NCBI GenBank assembly: GCA_033065855.1
Contig: JAVXUO010000138.1
Location: 310,001-374,000, forward strand
Source: Escallonia rubra
Lineage: Eukaryota > Streptophyta > Magnoliopsida > Escalloniales > Escalloniaceae
DNA: 64,000 nt
Direction: 5' to 3'
The translations under genes and the position numbers were made by a program. Numbering within the stretch: position 1 is the first letter of the stretch; the number at the start of each line of letters is the position of its first letter. Below are positions 1 to 11,560 of the stretch, piece after piece. The notes beneath the pieces were generated by a model. The model was not told where the DNA came from. It worked only from the letters and a program-made list of their open reading frames with translations, and made no database searches.

Positions 1-1053
1 GGTGGAGGATGCTCCGATGCTAAAGTCAGAACGTCGCTACTAGGGTAGGAGTCTGAATAATCGAAAATGAACTGGGTGTTTGTGTGTGTGAACCTGTCTG
101 TGTACCTGAGGATTCGCCCTATATATAAACCGCTTCCAGACTTCCTTCTTCTTTAGAACTCTATTCTGATTCACCCTTTTGTAGAAGAGTCATACCAGGA
201 CTCTTCTATTAGTGCATGAGTCCTAACCAATCTCTATCTGTCCTCTGAAGTTTATCCGATATGAGTCTGTTAGCCCACTCAGAATTGGTTACGCCACGTG
301 TCAACAGTTGGTTGGACGGATATATTTAGCTATATCAGTAACCAAAGTCATCACCAAACAAACAAAAAAGACCCACCAAAGTCATCACCGAATTAAACAA
401 AAGAAACATGATATCAGATGTAAATCTTTTTCCTCTTTTGGGTAACACATATGAAACCCAACCTTGAACAACAAATCAAACCCTAGCCAGCCACGTACCT
501 ACACTAATGGTATAAAGAGGACAGGAAGTAATTGTCGGGTTGATGCTGAATGAATTTCTCCGAAGTTGCATAAGAATGCTTGGGATCTCAATCCAAGATT
601 TAGGGTATACGTACTATATTCAGAAAACAAAGCCATGCATAATTGGTTGCCCTGTCTTGTCTTTAACAACAGATTATCTGCAATGCATAATCAACACAGG
701 CTGGCACTCTCCCCCTCGTGCATGTATGTGCTACTATGTTGGTCTCTATCACCACCAGCACTATATATATTTAATCTTAACGCCTAATTCTCTAATCTCT
801 ATATGCTCGGAAAGTTCCTGTGGACATTTTTGGTCCCTTAGCTGTTGCCAATTGTAAGCAGTCCGTACAATAAAGGATACTTCATGTACTTCTTCCTTGA
901 GATCTGAGATCTAATGATGCCAGTACAAGATAATTGATGAAGTTGTGTTAACTATATATTTGAAGATAGGGTGATTAGACTGTATACCTTCATCTAACCC
1001 TATCAAGCCTTAGACCCTCCTAAAAGTTAATCTACTAAACCTATATCTCAGCC
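1..1053. other. Intergenic, no gene recognised
   Basis: Ordinary AT-rich DNA upstream of the DUF241 gene. The short open frames near 540-857 overlap each other, resemble no family I know and lack coding character. A promoter for the downstream gene should lie here, but I could not pick a convincing TATA box. Confidence 0.6.
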
Positions 1054-1734
1054 ATGTCGCGCCCAAATTTTGATGCTCTCAGAGACCTACATAACTCGGC
1101 CAATGACATGCTTCACTCTCCGGTTATCAAACGGGTTCTCGTCCACCATCAACACGAGAAATGGGTGACTGAGGTATCAGAAGCATCTCTAAGAATGTTG
1201 GACATTTGTGGCACCACCAGAGATGTTCTTTTGCTTGTGAAAGACCATCTTCAAGAACTTCAATCTGCATTTCGCAGAGTAAATGTTGGCGAGACCGCTG
1301 CTGAAGATAGGTTTGCATCTCACCGTGTCCATAGGAAGGTGTTGAGGAAAGAGATGTTGAAGCGCTTGCGCTTGCTGAAAGGAATGAAGAGCCAACTTAT
1401 CACCCTCTTACCTGATGACCATAACCTTACTGTGGTGGTCAACGTGCTTAGAGAAGTGAGAATGACCACCATGTCCATCGTGGAGTCGCTAATGGCGCTA
1501 ATGGCCATGCCCGGGCCAATGCAGAAAACAAATAAAGGGTCGTTCGCCTCAAAGTTCACACGCGTTAACAGCCTTAGCTTTTGGGAAAAATGTGATGCAA
1601 CAGCACTTCACAGTGCACATAAACGACTGGAGGCAGTTGAGATGGCCATCGAAGACCTCGAAGTGGAGTTAGATTGTATCTTTAGGCGCTTGATCCGAAC
1701 AAGAGTTTCGCTTCTCAATCTACTCACCAACTAA
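1054..1734 (+). CDS. DUF241-family protein, N-terminally short, intronless
   Basis: This 226-aa open frame matches the plant DUF241 family (PF03087), whose biochemical role is unknown. The family block around residues 46-75 is clear (LRMLDICGTTRDVLLLVKDH followed by LQELQSAFRR), and so is the typical C-terminus (EDLEVELDCIFRRLIRTRVS then LLNLL). The middle is helical and rich in Leu, Lys and Arg. Family members are usually about 280 aa and begin with a basic Ser/Arg/Pro-rich stretch. Here the protein starts almost directly at the LRDLH block, so roughly 40-50 N-terminal residues are missing, either as a natural short form or because the upstream part has decayed. The ATG at 1054 is the first in frame. 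Single-exon structure is normal for the family. Confidence 0.9.
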   Translation: MSRPNFDALRDLHNSANDMLHSPVIKRVLVHHQHEKWVTEVSEASLRMLDICGTTRDVLLLVKDHLQELQSAFRRVNVGETAAEDRFASHRVHRKVLRKEMLKRLRLLKGMKSQLITLLPDDHNLTVVVNVLREVRMTTMSIVESLMALMAMPGPMQKTNKGSFASKFTRVNSLSFWEKCDATALHSAHKRLEAVEMAIEDLEVELDCIFRRLIRTRVSLLNLLTN

Positions 1735-2240
1735 GAGATACGGCAGCCCGTTGTTTAAGAGGTTGCCTGCCTAGGTTCTGTCACTTACAGCTCATAGATA
1801 AGCATATTGTAATCTAGTGTTGAGACTTAATTTCCTTGCTGTAATGTATTCTTTGATTCATTCTTAATAAACTCGGTTAACCCATTTTGCTTTCTACTTC
1901 GAATGCCTGCTCGTGCAGAAGTATCGCATAATTTCATGCCATGCTTGATTTGAGGTCTGTTGCATGCTCCCTGCACAGCCTAGTGTATAATTCTGGAGCT
2001 CTAGAATTGACGTATATTATGAAAGAAAATCATTTGATTTGGAATTTTAGACCAATTACCTGTATAAGCAGAACCCTCTCTTGTAATTGATAACCAAATA
2101 GAGAAGGTCTTGTGAAAATTTCCGTGTTTATTTCCCTTCACGATACATTCAAGGAATTGAATAAAGCATCAGGAATCAGGGCTTCATTAATGCCTCTCTC
2201 TCTTCTCCGAATATATCATCCAGTATATCCACTGCATTAG
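1735..2240. other. 3' flank of the DUF241 gene, no gene
   Basis: AT-rich 3' flank. AATAAA-like signals occur at about 1866-1871 and 2160-2165, and the nearer one could serve the DUF241 transcript. Nothing else recognised. Confidence 0.5.
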
Positions 2241-2578
2241 GCACTCCGGGGCTGCTGGTTTAGCTCGTAATCTGCGTGGTAATGGGTATTTGGTTCCATG
2301 CCCAACTTGGGTATGGCTACTGCAAGAGAAGCCGAATTATGGGCTATATTAATGAGTGTGAGAATTGTCTGGACCAAAGGTTTGCGTCATGTTTTACTTG
2401 AAATTGGACGCACTGAAACCACTCCAAGCTTCAAAATATTTAGAGACAGACCCGGATGGCAATCTCCCATTGCTCATTCATACCATGTTACGCAAATAGT
2501 GGACGCTGACCTAGTCTTTAATTGGGTGAGGTAAATCATTGAGCCGACAATCTCGCCAAAGCAAGCCGGACTCTCTTG
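2241..2578 (+). pseudogene. RNase-H-like domain relic (RVT_3 type)
   Basis: The translation contains fragments typical of the plant RNase-H-like domain found in LINE-derived genes. SGAAGLARNLRGNG lies in one frame, NLGMATAREAELWAILMSVR then WTKGLRHVLLEI in the next (from about 2298), and a tail reading VNH-stop-ADNLAKASRTLL in a third (about 2532-2580). One domain spread over three frames with an internal stop means a dead copy. It is probably a decayed LINE or an RNase-H domain protein fragment. No reverse transcriptase was seen beside it. Confidence 0.65.
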
Positions 2579-4912
2579 AATGGCCTTCGTATGTTATTAT
2601 CACCACCCCCCACCCCCACAAACAAAACCAAAACTAAGCTCTTAGTAGAAATACATCAGGATGCTATGAAGTTAACCTTGAGTAGTCTCTTATGTACCAA
2701 AAGAAATGAATTAGCGTCACTCTTCAAATTTTAGGTGCTTCAAACTAGCCTAGATGCTTTCCTCTCTTACTTGTCTCAGTGACTTAACTTTATAGTCAAC
2801 CAAAACATATCATGCAAAAGTTCGTAACATTAGTACGAAACACGTTCTGGCAAACGGCAAAGATTTTTAAAAAAATACGGTAGTAAAGTTCAGCTCCAGA
2901 GTCCAAGCAGCAGTCTTTTTCTTTCCCTTCTACTCAGAAGCATGCTGCATATATGAAGCATCCCTGGAGGAGAGAATTCACCACAGAGGGAACTTCATGC
3001 GAGATCTACAGACTGCAAGGCCTTTTGTTTGCTCTGAGTTGGGTTCCAATCACTGTTTCTATATAGTGCCATCAACTGGATGGTGTTAGCTGACTAAATG
3101 TTGAGGCCTGAATGGAAGAGGTCGGTCCCTCTATTCCCGCACCTTGTACCTTTTTGCATCTCCTTCGGTCTAAAGTTTTCTTTCAAAAAAGCCCCTTCAC
3201 TGCCAATCAGTGATTGTCAGTCATGTATAAGAGCTTCTTTTCTCGTCATGTTTACTTCGCAGGTAATCTAACCACTTCCGGAAAAAGGAAGTAATCCTTT
3301 GAAAAGACGAACGGGATAGTGAATATGTTGTATGCGTCCGTGAAAAAAACATTTCTCATCTGAGCAAATGTAGATAGTTCATCTACCTTCATTTACGTAA
3401 AATATACTTCTCAAAAAGTTAAAAAGGGAAGAGCATGTGCGCGCACAGGTTACACGTCAAATCACATAACATGTTCTCCGTCTTTTTTTCAATTTTGACA
3501 ATTTATTGGAACAGAATAAACAAAGATGTCCAGACGGCATTTCACCAACACCCCCAGGGCTTGCAAACGCATCATGCTTTGTCTCAGCTTGATGGAACAC
3601 CTGAAAGCAACACAATATAATCTGTATTCATCCACTATGGAAAACAAACACGTTCCCTAAGAGAGAAATGAATAAAAGCACCTACAATGGTGAAAAATTA
3701 AATATCTAGACTCATAGTCCATTTGCATTGCAAGCTACCTATGCTTAGGAGTAGGCTTGCCATGACTGAAGCAGCTTGGCAGTAGCTCACTTTGCTAGAT
3801 CGACCTAAGTCACAAGCCCCAAACCATTCTAAAGCTCGTACACCCAAAAAGGACTACACTAAAAAGAGTCTCAGAGATGTCCAGATACGAGGTTCACAGG
3901 CTATGAAGGTACAATTCAGCTACAGGGAATGGTCGAATTATTTTCAAAAATCTCCACCGGTGCTTTTAAAAACAATATACCCGTTTTGGTCGCCCTCAAC
4001 CAATAAAGTTTATTTCTTGCAGAGACTCCCTTCTGTCAGAAAAAGGGAAAGCCTCGTGCTTCCCATGATCAGCCAATCTCGGCTAGCCAAACCACGTATG
4101 GACAAAAACCTGACTTAAAAAAACGTCCTTTTTAGCCAAGTCATGCCCGAAACCACCGCTCTGGTTGGCTTTTTTATGCAAATACTACACCGGGTGAATG
4201 GGCATGACACCCGAGTCCATCTACAGGCACTAGATGCTTTCAGTGAGTGTCTTTAGACTACACAAATTACTCGAGAGTGCCTGATTTACTCTCCTTACCA
4301 TGATTGATACTGATTCCAGGCAACACTTGCATAGATCTTCACATACCAAACGAGCATATCAGGACATGCATAGTTAATCACCATCATTGACTGCTTACAA
4401 GAAAAACCATGAAACTTTTGAGATTGCAGAAAATACTTACACCTTGGTCCCAAAGTAGTTGAAGCACCTACATAAAGTAATTAATCGAGTGATATATTTC
4501 TAGCAAGCATCCCTATCCATGTCATCTTTTCGTGTACCCACATCTCTTCTATTCTTCATCAACTTGGCAAAATTAAGGAATGGTGACATCCCAAGGCCTA
4601 CACAGAAACCATCTCAAACTTCCCATCTTTCTTTTCCTCCATTACCACTCAGATCTCAATTAATCCTTCCTTATCTGGCCGCCCATTGACCTAACTACTT
4701 GTAATTCTAGCAATTAAGACCATTTTTCAGCACGATTCATCTTATTTAATATCTACCCCATCTATTCTTTCCCCGTCAACTTCACACGAGTCACTTTCCT
4801 TCACTAAAGCATCCCAGGCCTATGATAATAGTCGAGTGATTCTTCCTCGCCTTTCCAGTAAGTTGTGGCACCTTAGCTTCCTCTGGGTACTTTCGTTCTT
4901 AGTTGCACAAAG
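2579..4912. other. Intergenic, no gene recognised
   Basis: About 2.3 kb without a supportable gene. The short open frames at 3435-3620 and 3792-4118 have no recognisable family and no splice context. Confidence 0.5.
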
Positions 4913-4913
4913 C

Positions 4914-4948
4914 GGGGGCGGGGGCGGGGGCGGGAACGGGGGCGGGGG
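4914..4948 (+). repeat. G-run tract, potential G-quadruplex
   Basis: Six runs of three to five G lie within 35 bases (4914-4918, 4920-4924, 4926-4930, 4932-4934, 4938-4942, 4944-4948) with loops of one to three bases. This satisfies the usual intramolecular G-quadruplex pattern. No gene is adjacent, so any role is unknown. Confidence 0.75.
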
Positions 4949-6740
4949 AGCGTAAGCACCAAGAAGAATCTGAGGTTGGAGGCGGCTTGAATAAATAAAT
5001 GCGTAAAGAGTATTATCATTTGTTTAGTATAATTTACATAGCCAGCAACAACAAACAAGGAGGCTTTAAGGACTTGAAGGAAGAGAGAAACAAGGAATTG
5101 AGTTGAAAAGGGCTTGATTTTCAGATATTCTCTCACTTGTTCCATGCATCTCTATCCAGCTAACGGGATCGAGTTCCCATATTAGCTTGGGACGAGATCC
5201 CATGGAGCTCCTAACTTGGGATCGCAAAAGCGAGTTTCCGAGAGAGAAACGTCACCATATTAGAAGTTTCCTGCAACTTTTCGTTCCTGAGCTCTTTCCT
5301 CCCCGAATGCCCATCCACCTGGGCACTCGCATTTTAACTGATTTCAGATAACACCCATTTCATGTGGTGCTTCTTACTGGGCCAAATGAAGCGTACTGTA
5401 TAGGTGCATCACAACCATCTTACAATATGTTGCAAATTTAACCAGAGAGAAATCTTTCGCTAAATAACACCCTTGAAGCAGTTCTCCACTTCATCGAACT
5501 GCTCCTACTCTACTGATAACAGCTTCATCAATCTCTCGCTCTTTATGCAATGTTGGTCGTACATACCAAAAAACTGTCCCCCCTAATTACCTCTGACCAC
5601 TCTAAATTTACTTCGGCGATAATCATCCTCACGCTTACTGTCTTTGTCGTACTCTACTTCTCCATAACTCGATGTTGATCCGTCTAGCCTCATAAAGTCA
5701 CACAAATCCATCCAACCCAGTAAAATAGACCATGGCACCTCATCCGGCATTAGTTCAGTAAGTTAATCAATAACTAAGCAAATAAGTGAGGACTAACAGC
5801 TGACCTTGTTGGAGTCCTATTAGAAATAGAGCTTTCTAAAATAGATACAAATTTTTGACACCTAAAGAAGCACAAATTTAACTAGGAATATATATGGAAG
5901 CTGCTCTAGCATTCATATAAATATCGGCAAAAGTGGGTAAGGTGGACCTCAATACTACGTAATTTTGATTAATTGTTTCAAAACTTCCCCTTCCCTTTTT
6001 TTAACACTTCTGTTTGGAAGAATTTCTATTACCACTCTCCTACTGCCATATCTACCACCACCACCACCTACAGAAAATCTGTATCATCACTTCACCTCCC
6101 ATGTCCTCGGCCCTTATTTTTCCTCCCGATTGAACCTTTCTCTCTCCTAGTTCCATAGTTGACTAACCCACACCATACGCAAAGGAACCACAATAGATAA
6201 CAGCTTTAAAAAGCATACTGCTACATGCCATATTCAGATCTGTGAATTCATTATTAAAGAAAGCTAATTTCTTATTGTAATAAAGCTTCAAAAACCCATT
6301 GACTTTGCCGTTGAGTACCACTGCACATGTCCTAGAATCCCTAGGTGAAGGCGAGAAGACTGGGATGAATTCTCGTCGACGCCGCTGTAATGCGTGCCAC
6401 GAGGTTTTGTCAAGATTTTCACCGTCAGTAGGTTGAGGACCTGAGTTTGTGGAGCTTGAAACAGAGAGTTCCACTGAAATCAGACAGAGGAGATGAAGGG
6501 GTGAAGATGAGAGGACTGGGGTTAATACTTTTCCCCACGCTGTAATTCATCTGGCAAAATCTTGTCTGTTGGAATTTCCAGAGTTGCTGGGTAGAAAAAG
6601 TGTGGAATTGAAGGGCTGAACTTGTAGAGCTCGAAATATCAAGTTTTGACTTATGAGGAAGATAAATTATTGTGTTCAAAAAAGCAAGAAATTATCAAAT
6701 CATGTAGTATTGAGGGTCAACTTAGGTATATCGCCTAAGG
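4949..6740. other. Intergenic, no gene recognised
   Basis: No coding sequence could be supported on either strand. The open frames here (for example minus 6163-6474) have no family resemblance. Confidence 0.5.
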
Positions 6741-6816
6741 TGTCACCTTACTCACTAATCCCGCTGTGTGTATACGTGTGTCACCTTACTCACTAATCCC
6801 GCTGTGTGTATACGCG
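6741..6816. repeat. 38-bp direct tandem duplication
   Basis: The unit beginning TGTCACCTTACTCACTAATC occurs at 6741 and again at 6779, end to end and nearly identical. Confidence 0.85.
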
Positions 6817-6845
6817 TGCGCACGTGAAAGGGGAACAACGTCTAA

Positions 6846-7016
6846 GTTGCTATGCCGTATATAAGTTGTCCAAGGTATGCCCATGAAACAACCTGGTTTG
6901 AATTAGATCATTAGTAGCATTTCTGTCATTCAATAAGTCCTTGATGGCATTTTTGTCAATTCATTTTCAAGTCGTGTTGCAAGCACACCTGGACAACTTA
7001 TCTAAGGCATAGCAAC
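6846..7016. mobile_element. MITE-like inverted-repeat element, about 170 bp
   Basis: The left end (GTTGCTATGCC, a short gap, then ATAAGTTGTCC) is mirrored by the right end (GGACAACTTAT, then GGCATAGCAAC at 7016). This gives imperfect terminal inverted repeats of about 25 bp. There is no coding capacity. The target duplication is not obvious, so the superfamily is open. It lies 135 bp beyond the NDUFB2 stop codon. Confidence 0.65.
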
Positions 7017-7151
7017 ATACTAGTAGGTACAGATGAAGAGCATCAGTCTGGCTTTATTAACAAATGAAAGCAAAACAAGGTTCTTGCTATTTATTCTCTA
7101 TTCAGTCAGCCTCAGTCGACAACCCATGAAGTGAAGAGCGCAACACATTAC

Positions 7152-8489
7152 CTAATGCTCATGCCCATGGCCGTGGGAATGGTCATCATGGCCTTCCCAA
7201 GGATGTCGCCAGCCCTGAAAGATACACCAACCACGTCAGAATACATCTAGAAGGTACTTAGAAGATAAATAAAAGGTGGAGCACACTAAAATTAACAAGG
7301 AACAAGTGCTATGCTTACCAATACTACCGGACCATCTTGCTTAGCCCTGTACAGAATCCAAAACCTGAAATATCAGGCCAACATAGTAGTGAGTAAGTTA
7401 TTGGCACTGCGATGTAAGTGGACTGCGCTGGGAGTGGGTATACTGCAAACACCCGAAAGGTGCATACGTTTTGACAGTTTTGTTCCAAGAATCTGATAAA
7501 TTTAATGAGCGTCCAATCGTAAACAAGATATTGGCAAAGTTGTACATTGTATCTTCTATTCCAGGTCAAGGACACAGCGAACACTTACAAACTTTACATA
7601 TCATAGAGAAGTCAAGAGCTTGCTTCTCATACCTTGACTGTAAGGTTGGCAAACCTTAGACAACTCTCACCAAAAAAATATTTACCAAAAGGTACTTCTC
7701 CTTTCCTCTTTTGAGCACCTGTGATTCCTATCACCAATTGTGAAGACCACTTCTCTTGCGACTTATTTACTGAATAAACAGCCGCGAATATACATGAACA
7801 GACTACTCGAGGTTTCGGATGCATTTCACCATTATTTTATCAAACTGGAAATGACAATGGTAATCTTATAATAAGATCTTTTTTATTTTTGGTATTTACA
7901 CCGCCAGCTTTTCTTTTTATTTGATCCGTTCCTAAAACAAGTGCTGTGCCGAATTTAAACCCAAATTCGAACAGAATCAGCTGAAGATGACTGGAAATTG
8001 GCCTTTCAGATCATTGTGTTACCAGTATTTAAAAACCTAAGACAAAATAGACGTCTAACTAACAGATACTCCCTCTGTTACATTCGGTTTTCCCATTTGA
8101 CTTTTTGCAAACTCCTAACATGGATTTGTATCATCTAAACATCGAATTGAATTGGCAAGTCAAGCTAGAGTAAAAATCTCCATGTACCAAATCTACCATA
8201 AGAATTCGCGAATGTTCAAACAGGAAACGTCCAATGGAACGGAGGGAGCTATAACACTCAAAGCTCCTATTAAAACAGGACTCAGATCGGAGATAACGAC
8301 GAGAATGAACTGGCAATCAAAATCAGATAGGGTTACTGTGAAGGAATGGTGATTAGAAAGAAGAGGGGGTGGTTACCACATCATGGCGCACATGCCCTTC
8401 CCGGTGATGGAATGCCAGCGCTTTGGCTGATGCAGAGTCACGCCCTTGTATGTGGTGCTATGTCCATGGCCTCCTCCTCCTCCTCCCAT
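7152..8489 (-). CDS. NDUFB2: NADH dehydrogenase 1 beta subcomplex subunit 2 (complex I), 3 exons
   Basis: A spliced minus-strand gene with exon 1 at 8489-8377, exon 2 at 7364-7319 and exon 3 at 7214-7152. Both introns are GT-AG (GTAACC...TTTCAG and GTAAGC...TTTCAG) and the frame is continuous (113 + 46 + 63 nt), giving 73 aa. The protein starts with a Gly-rich MGGGGGGHGH, followed by the family core TTYKGVTLHQPKRWH, a short hydrophobic stretch with MCAMMWFWILYRAKQDGPVV, then GWRHPWEGHDDH and a His/Gly-rich tail. This is how I remember the plant NDUFB2 subunit (Arabidopsis At1g76200 type), a small accessory protein of the mitochondrial complex I membrane arm. Length is normal and all exons are intact, so the gene looks functional. 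Intron 1 (about 1 kb) carries a Stowaway-like MITE. Each exon is too short to stand out as an open frame. Confidence 0.93.
8069..8249. mobile_element. Stowaway-like MITE in NDUFB2 intron 1
   Basis: The left end CTCCCTCTGTTACATTCGG follows a TA at 8067-8068. The right end, about 8240-8249, reads ACGGAGGGAG and is followed shortly by TA. CTCCCTC ends with a TA target are typical of Tc1/mariner-derived Stowaway MITEs. It is about 180 bp, non-coding and imperfect at the right boundary. Confidence 0.6.
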
Positions 8490-9535
8490 CTCTCTCTCTC
8501 TTTTTCTCGTCGACTTCCCAATCGAGCCCTAAGCTCTTCCCAATTCTTGTTAAATGTCAAAAAAATCGGGTGTTTCGGAAACCGGACGAGTAATCGAACC
8601 GGACAAGGGACTGGTCCGGTTCGTTTTGTTTTCATTTTTCTTTGGGGAAACTGCACTTTGGCCCCCATACTTACACTAGTGTGCGGTTTGGCCCGCTATT
8701 GTTTAGAAAGTTGTACTTAATCTACTTCTATTCCCTGAAATTGTGCACATTGGACAGGTCGTAACAAATCCCGTTGGAATGTCCTAAACATCCCTTCTTA
8801 AACCAATAAAATAACCCTAGAGGGGGGAGGGGGGGAGGGGAGGGGGTGAATAGGATTTTAAGACTACTTTAAAAATTAACAACCAACAAACCTCAATCTC
8901 AATAACTCAAATAAACAAACAACCAATCTTAACACAAATGTAAAACGATAAAGTAAAGAGAGAAGGGTTTAGAGATACTTGACAAGGAGAATTAAATGGT
9001 TCGGCTTGATATACTCACAAGCCTACGTCCACCCCTTCAAGAAAGTCGCCTGAAAGGCCCTAGAATCTACTAGTATGATCTTCCTTATGGGTCAAGATCG
9101 AACCACTTACAATCCCTTGATGCTATGCCCACATCAAGAACAAGCTTTGACAAACCCAAAGCTCCAAAGCTTGACAACCCCAAGCTTTGATATAAGAACC
9201 TTTCAATGAAAAAATGTGTACAAGATTTCACTCTCAATAAGTAGATGAGTACAAGTTGAAGTACTAGAATAAAAGAGATGAGTGTATGATGACTTATGAA
9301 AGTGTATATCTCTCAAATGTAAGCTCACAATAAATGCTCTCTTGAAAAGGATGAGAATTCAATGAAAACCAAGAGAGATTGAACAATTGCTTTGATCTTT
9401 GAGAATATGAAAAATAAGAGAGTTTTGAATGCAATTGAAGAATCAAAACAATGCCCAAAATGAGTATTTATAGAGGTGGGAATAAATATGACCGTTTGGA
9501 GTTAGGTGGAGCATTAAATGCGTCAAACGATAAAT
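8490..9535. other. NDUFB2 upstream region and AT-rich repeat DNA
   Basis: The first 100-200 bp should hold the NDUFB2 promoter and 5' UTR (pyrimidine-rich just upstream of the start, on the minus strand). A G-rich tract lies at 8822-8846. It is followed by a GGTGAATAGG motif that I associate with dispersed plant repeats. No gene found. Confidence 0.45.
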
Positions 9536-9704
9536 GCAGTCGACTGCAATGCACCATTGCAGTCGACTGTAACCCAAAAGTAGCCGTTGAAAATTCAAAT
9601 TTCCAACTTGCAGTCGACTGTAATCCAATGTAGTCGACTGTAATAGGCTACTGGAAGTATTGCAGTCGACTGTAATACATCACTGCCCAACTTGCAGTCG
9701 ACTG
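9536..9704. repeat. Six spaced copies of the palindrome CAGTCGACTG
   Basis: The palindromic core AGTCGACT, usually within GCAGTCGACTG, recurs at about 9536, 9559, 9610, 9631, 9662 and 9694. Spacing is irregular at 20-50 bp and AAT often follows. It ends a few bases before the duplicated OPCL1 promoter begins. It is probably the end of an unidentified dispersed repeat. Confidence 0.8.
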
Positions 9705-9707
9705 CAA

Positions 9708-10206
9708 TTTCTTTTTCTCTTTTTCTTTTAGGAATGTTCAACTTAGACTTTATAAATGTCCCAAGTTCGATTATTTACCTGTTAGTCAGAGCTCATAAGT
9801 ATCACCAATTGTGATGAGTGTTTTTTCATGTTAGGCTCATTTTAGTAAGTTCCTATAATTGAGTATAACATGCAAGAATCAAGAATTGAACTATCAATTA
9901 AAAAGTCTGTTTGGAATTAATTTTGAAACGATCAAACTTAATTTGTTTTAAATTAATTTAATCATGACTATGTTTCGAAAAGATAAATAAAAGAGTTTCG
10001 AAGAATTACACAATTACACGTCATCGGTCAACACATTTCCCACGGATGCCAATTGTTTATGTCGCATGTTATACTTATTTTCTCATGTAACACGAGGCTG
10101 GCGCCGTCACGCGGTGTACATTCAACCCCCTCACTCACCCTCTCCATGGACCATCTACAAAAATCAGCGGCAGCCAACAGCAACTCTTGACCAGTCTCAG
10201 ATTCCA
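9708..10206 (+). promoter_or_regulatory. Promoter region of truncated OPCL1 copy (left duplicate)
   Basis: From about 9708 to 10140 this is nearly the same sequence as 14965-15440, upstream of the right OPCL1 copy. Shared landmarks are GGAATG then TCAACTTAGACTTTATAAATG, and ACACGAGGCTGGCGCCGTCA. The left copy lacks both the 38-bp duplication and the foldback element found on the right. It therefore approximates the older promoter arrangement. Confidence 0.7.
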
Positions 10207-11454
10207 ATGGCGACAATCGACCCGAGAAGTGGCTTCTGCAAATCCAACTCCGTCTTCTACAGCAAGCGCAAGCCCATACCTTTGCCCGCAAGCGCCTCGC
10301 TCGACGTTACCACCTTCATATCTTCCCGCGCCCACCACGGCAAGACCGCCTTCATCGATGCGTCCACCGGCCGCCGCCTCGCCTTCTCCGACGTCTGGAG
10401 AGCCGTCGACTGCGTGTCCTCGGCGCTCTCCGGCATGGGGACTCGCAAGGGCCAAGTCGTCCTCATCCTGTCCCCCAACTCCATCTACTTCCCTATCGTT
10501 TGCCTCTCCGTCATGTCGCTTGGTGCCATCATCACCACCACCAATCCCCTCAACACCACCCGCGAAATCGCCAAGCAAATCGCCGATTCCAAACCGGTGC
10601 TCGCCTTCACCACCCACCAGCTCGCCCCAAAACTCAACAACTCAAACCTTCCGATCGTTCTCATGGACAAGAACGACCCCTCAAATCCCATCAAAATTTT
10701 GACGACCCTAGACGACCTGATGAAAGCAGAACCAAAACAGAGTATGATCAAGGAGAGAGTCAACCAGGATGACACCGCAACTCTGCTTTACTCGTCCGGT
10801 ACAACTGGTGCGAGCAAAGGCGTGGTGTCTACTCACAGAAACCTCATCGCGATGGTTCAGACTATTGTATGCCGGTTCCGTTTAGACGAAACAGCGCAAA
10901 CGTTCATCTGCACCGTTCCCATGTTCCACATCTACGGCCTAGCGGCGTTCGCGACGGGCCTACTAGCATCAGGATCGACGGTGGTGGTGCTCTCGAAATT
11001 CGAGATGGACGAAATGCTGTCGGCCATCGGAAAGTACAAAGCTACCTATTTACCACTCGTGCCGCCGATACTGGTGGCGATGGTGAATAACGCGGACGCT
11101 ATCAACAAAAAGTATGACATGTCCACGTTAAAGTCTGTTCTGTCTGGTGGAGCGCCGTTGAGTAAGGAGGTGATCGAGGGTTTTGTGGAGAAGTATCCCG
11201 CGGTGAACATCTCGCAGGGGTACGGACTGACGGAATCAACGGCGGTTGGGGCATCGACGGACACGGTGGAGGAGAGCCGGAGGTACGGCACCGCAGGGCT
11301 GTTGTCTCCGAGTATGGAGGCGAAGATCGTTGAGCCGGAGAGTGGAAAGCCGTTGCCGGTGAACCGGACGGGGGAGCTTTGGCTGAGGGGACCTACTATA
11401 ATGAAAGGTACGGTTATTATTGACAATGTCGGCCATGCTATTTTGCTGCTTTAA
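10207..11454 (+). pseudogene. OPCL1-like acyl-CoA ligase, exon 1 only (truncated duplicate)
   Basis: Exon 1 runs 10207-11407 (1,201 nt, same length as the right copy) and encodes residues 1-400 of an OPC-8:0 CoA ligase-like protein. The adenylate motif [21 protein letters not shown] and QGYGLTES are intact. The start is ATG 10207 ([10 protein letters not shown]) by family match and by the right copy, although the frame is open from 10066. The donor site at 11408 (GTACGG) survives, but exons 2-5 are absent. Only about 250 bp of intron 1 remain, split by a Helitron, before the duplicate ends near 14545. Reading through the donor reaches a stop at 11452-11454. Any product would be an N-terminal domain without the C-terminal catalytic lysine or the SKL signal, hence almost surely inactive as a ligase. 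It differs from the right copy at only about 10 residues. Confidence 0.88.
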
Positions 11455-11560
11455 CAGGTCATGTAATGTTATATGCTTTTCATATGCCATGTGCTATGTA
11501 ACATCTATCACCTCCAACCAAACCATTACTTCAAATAATGCGCTATTTTATAGCGCATTA

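Noticed and set aside
9536-9704. Possible CRISPR-like array of short palindromes
   Set aside because: Repeats are only 10 bp with irregular spacing, in a plant nuclear context with no Cas genes.
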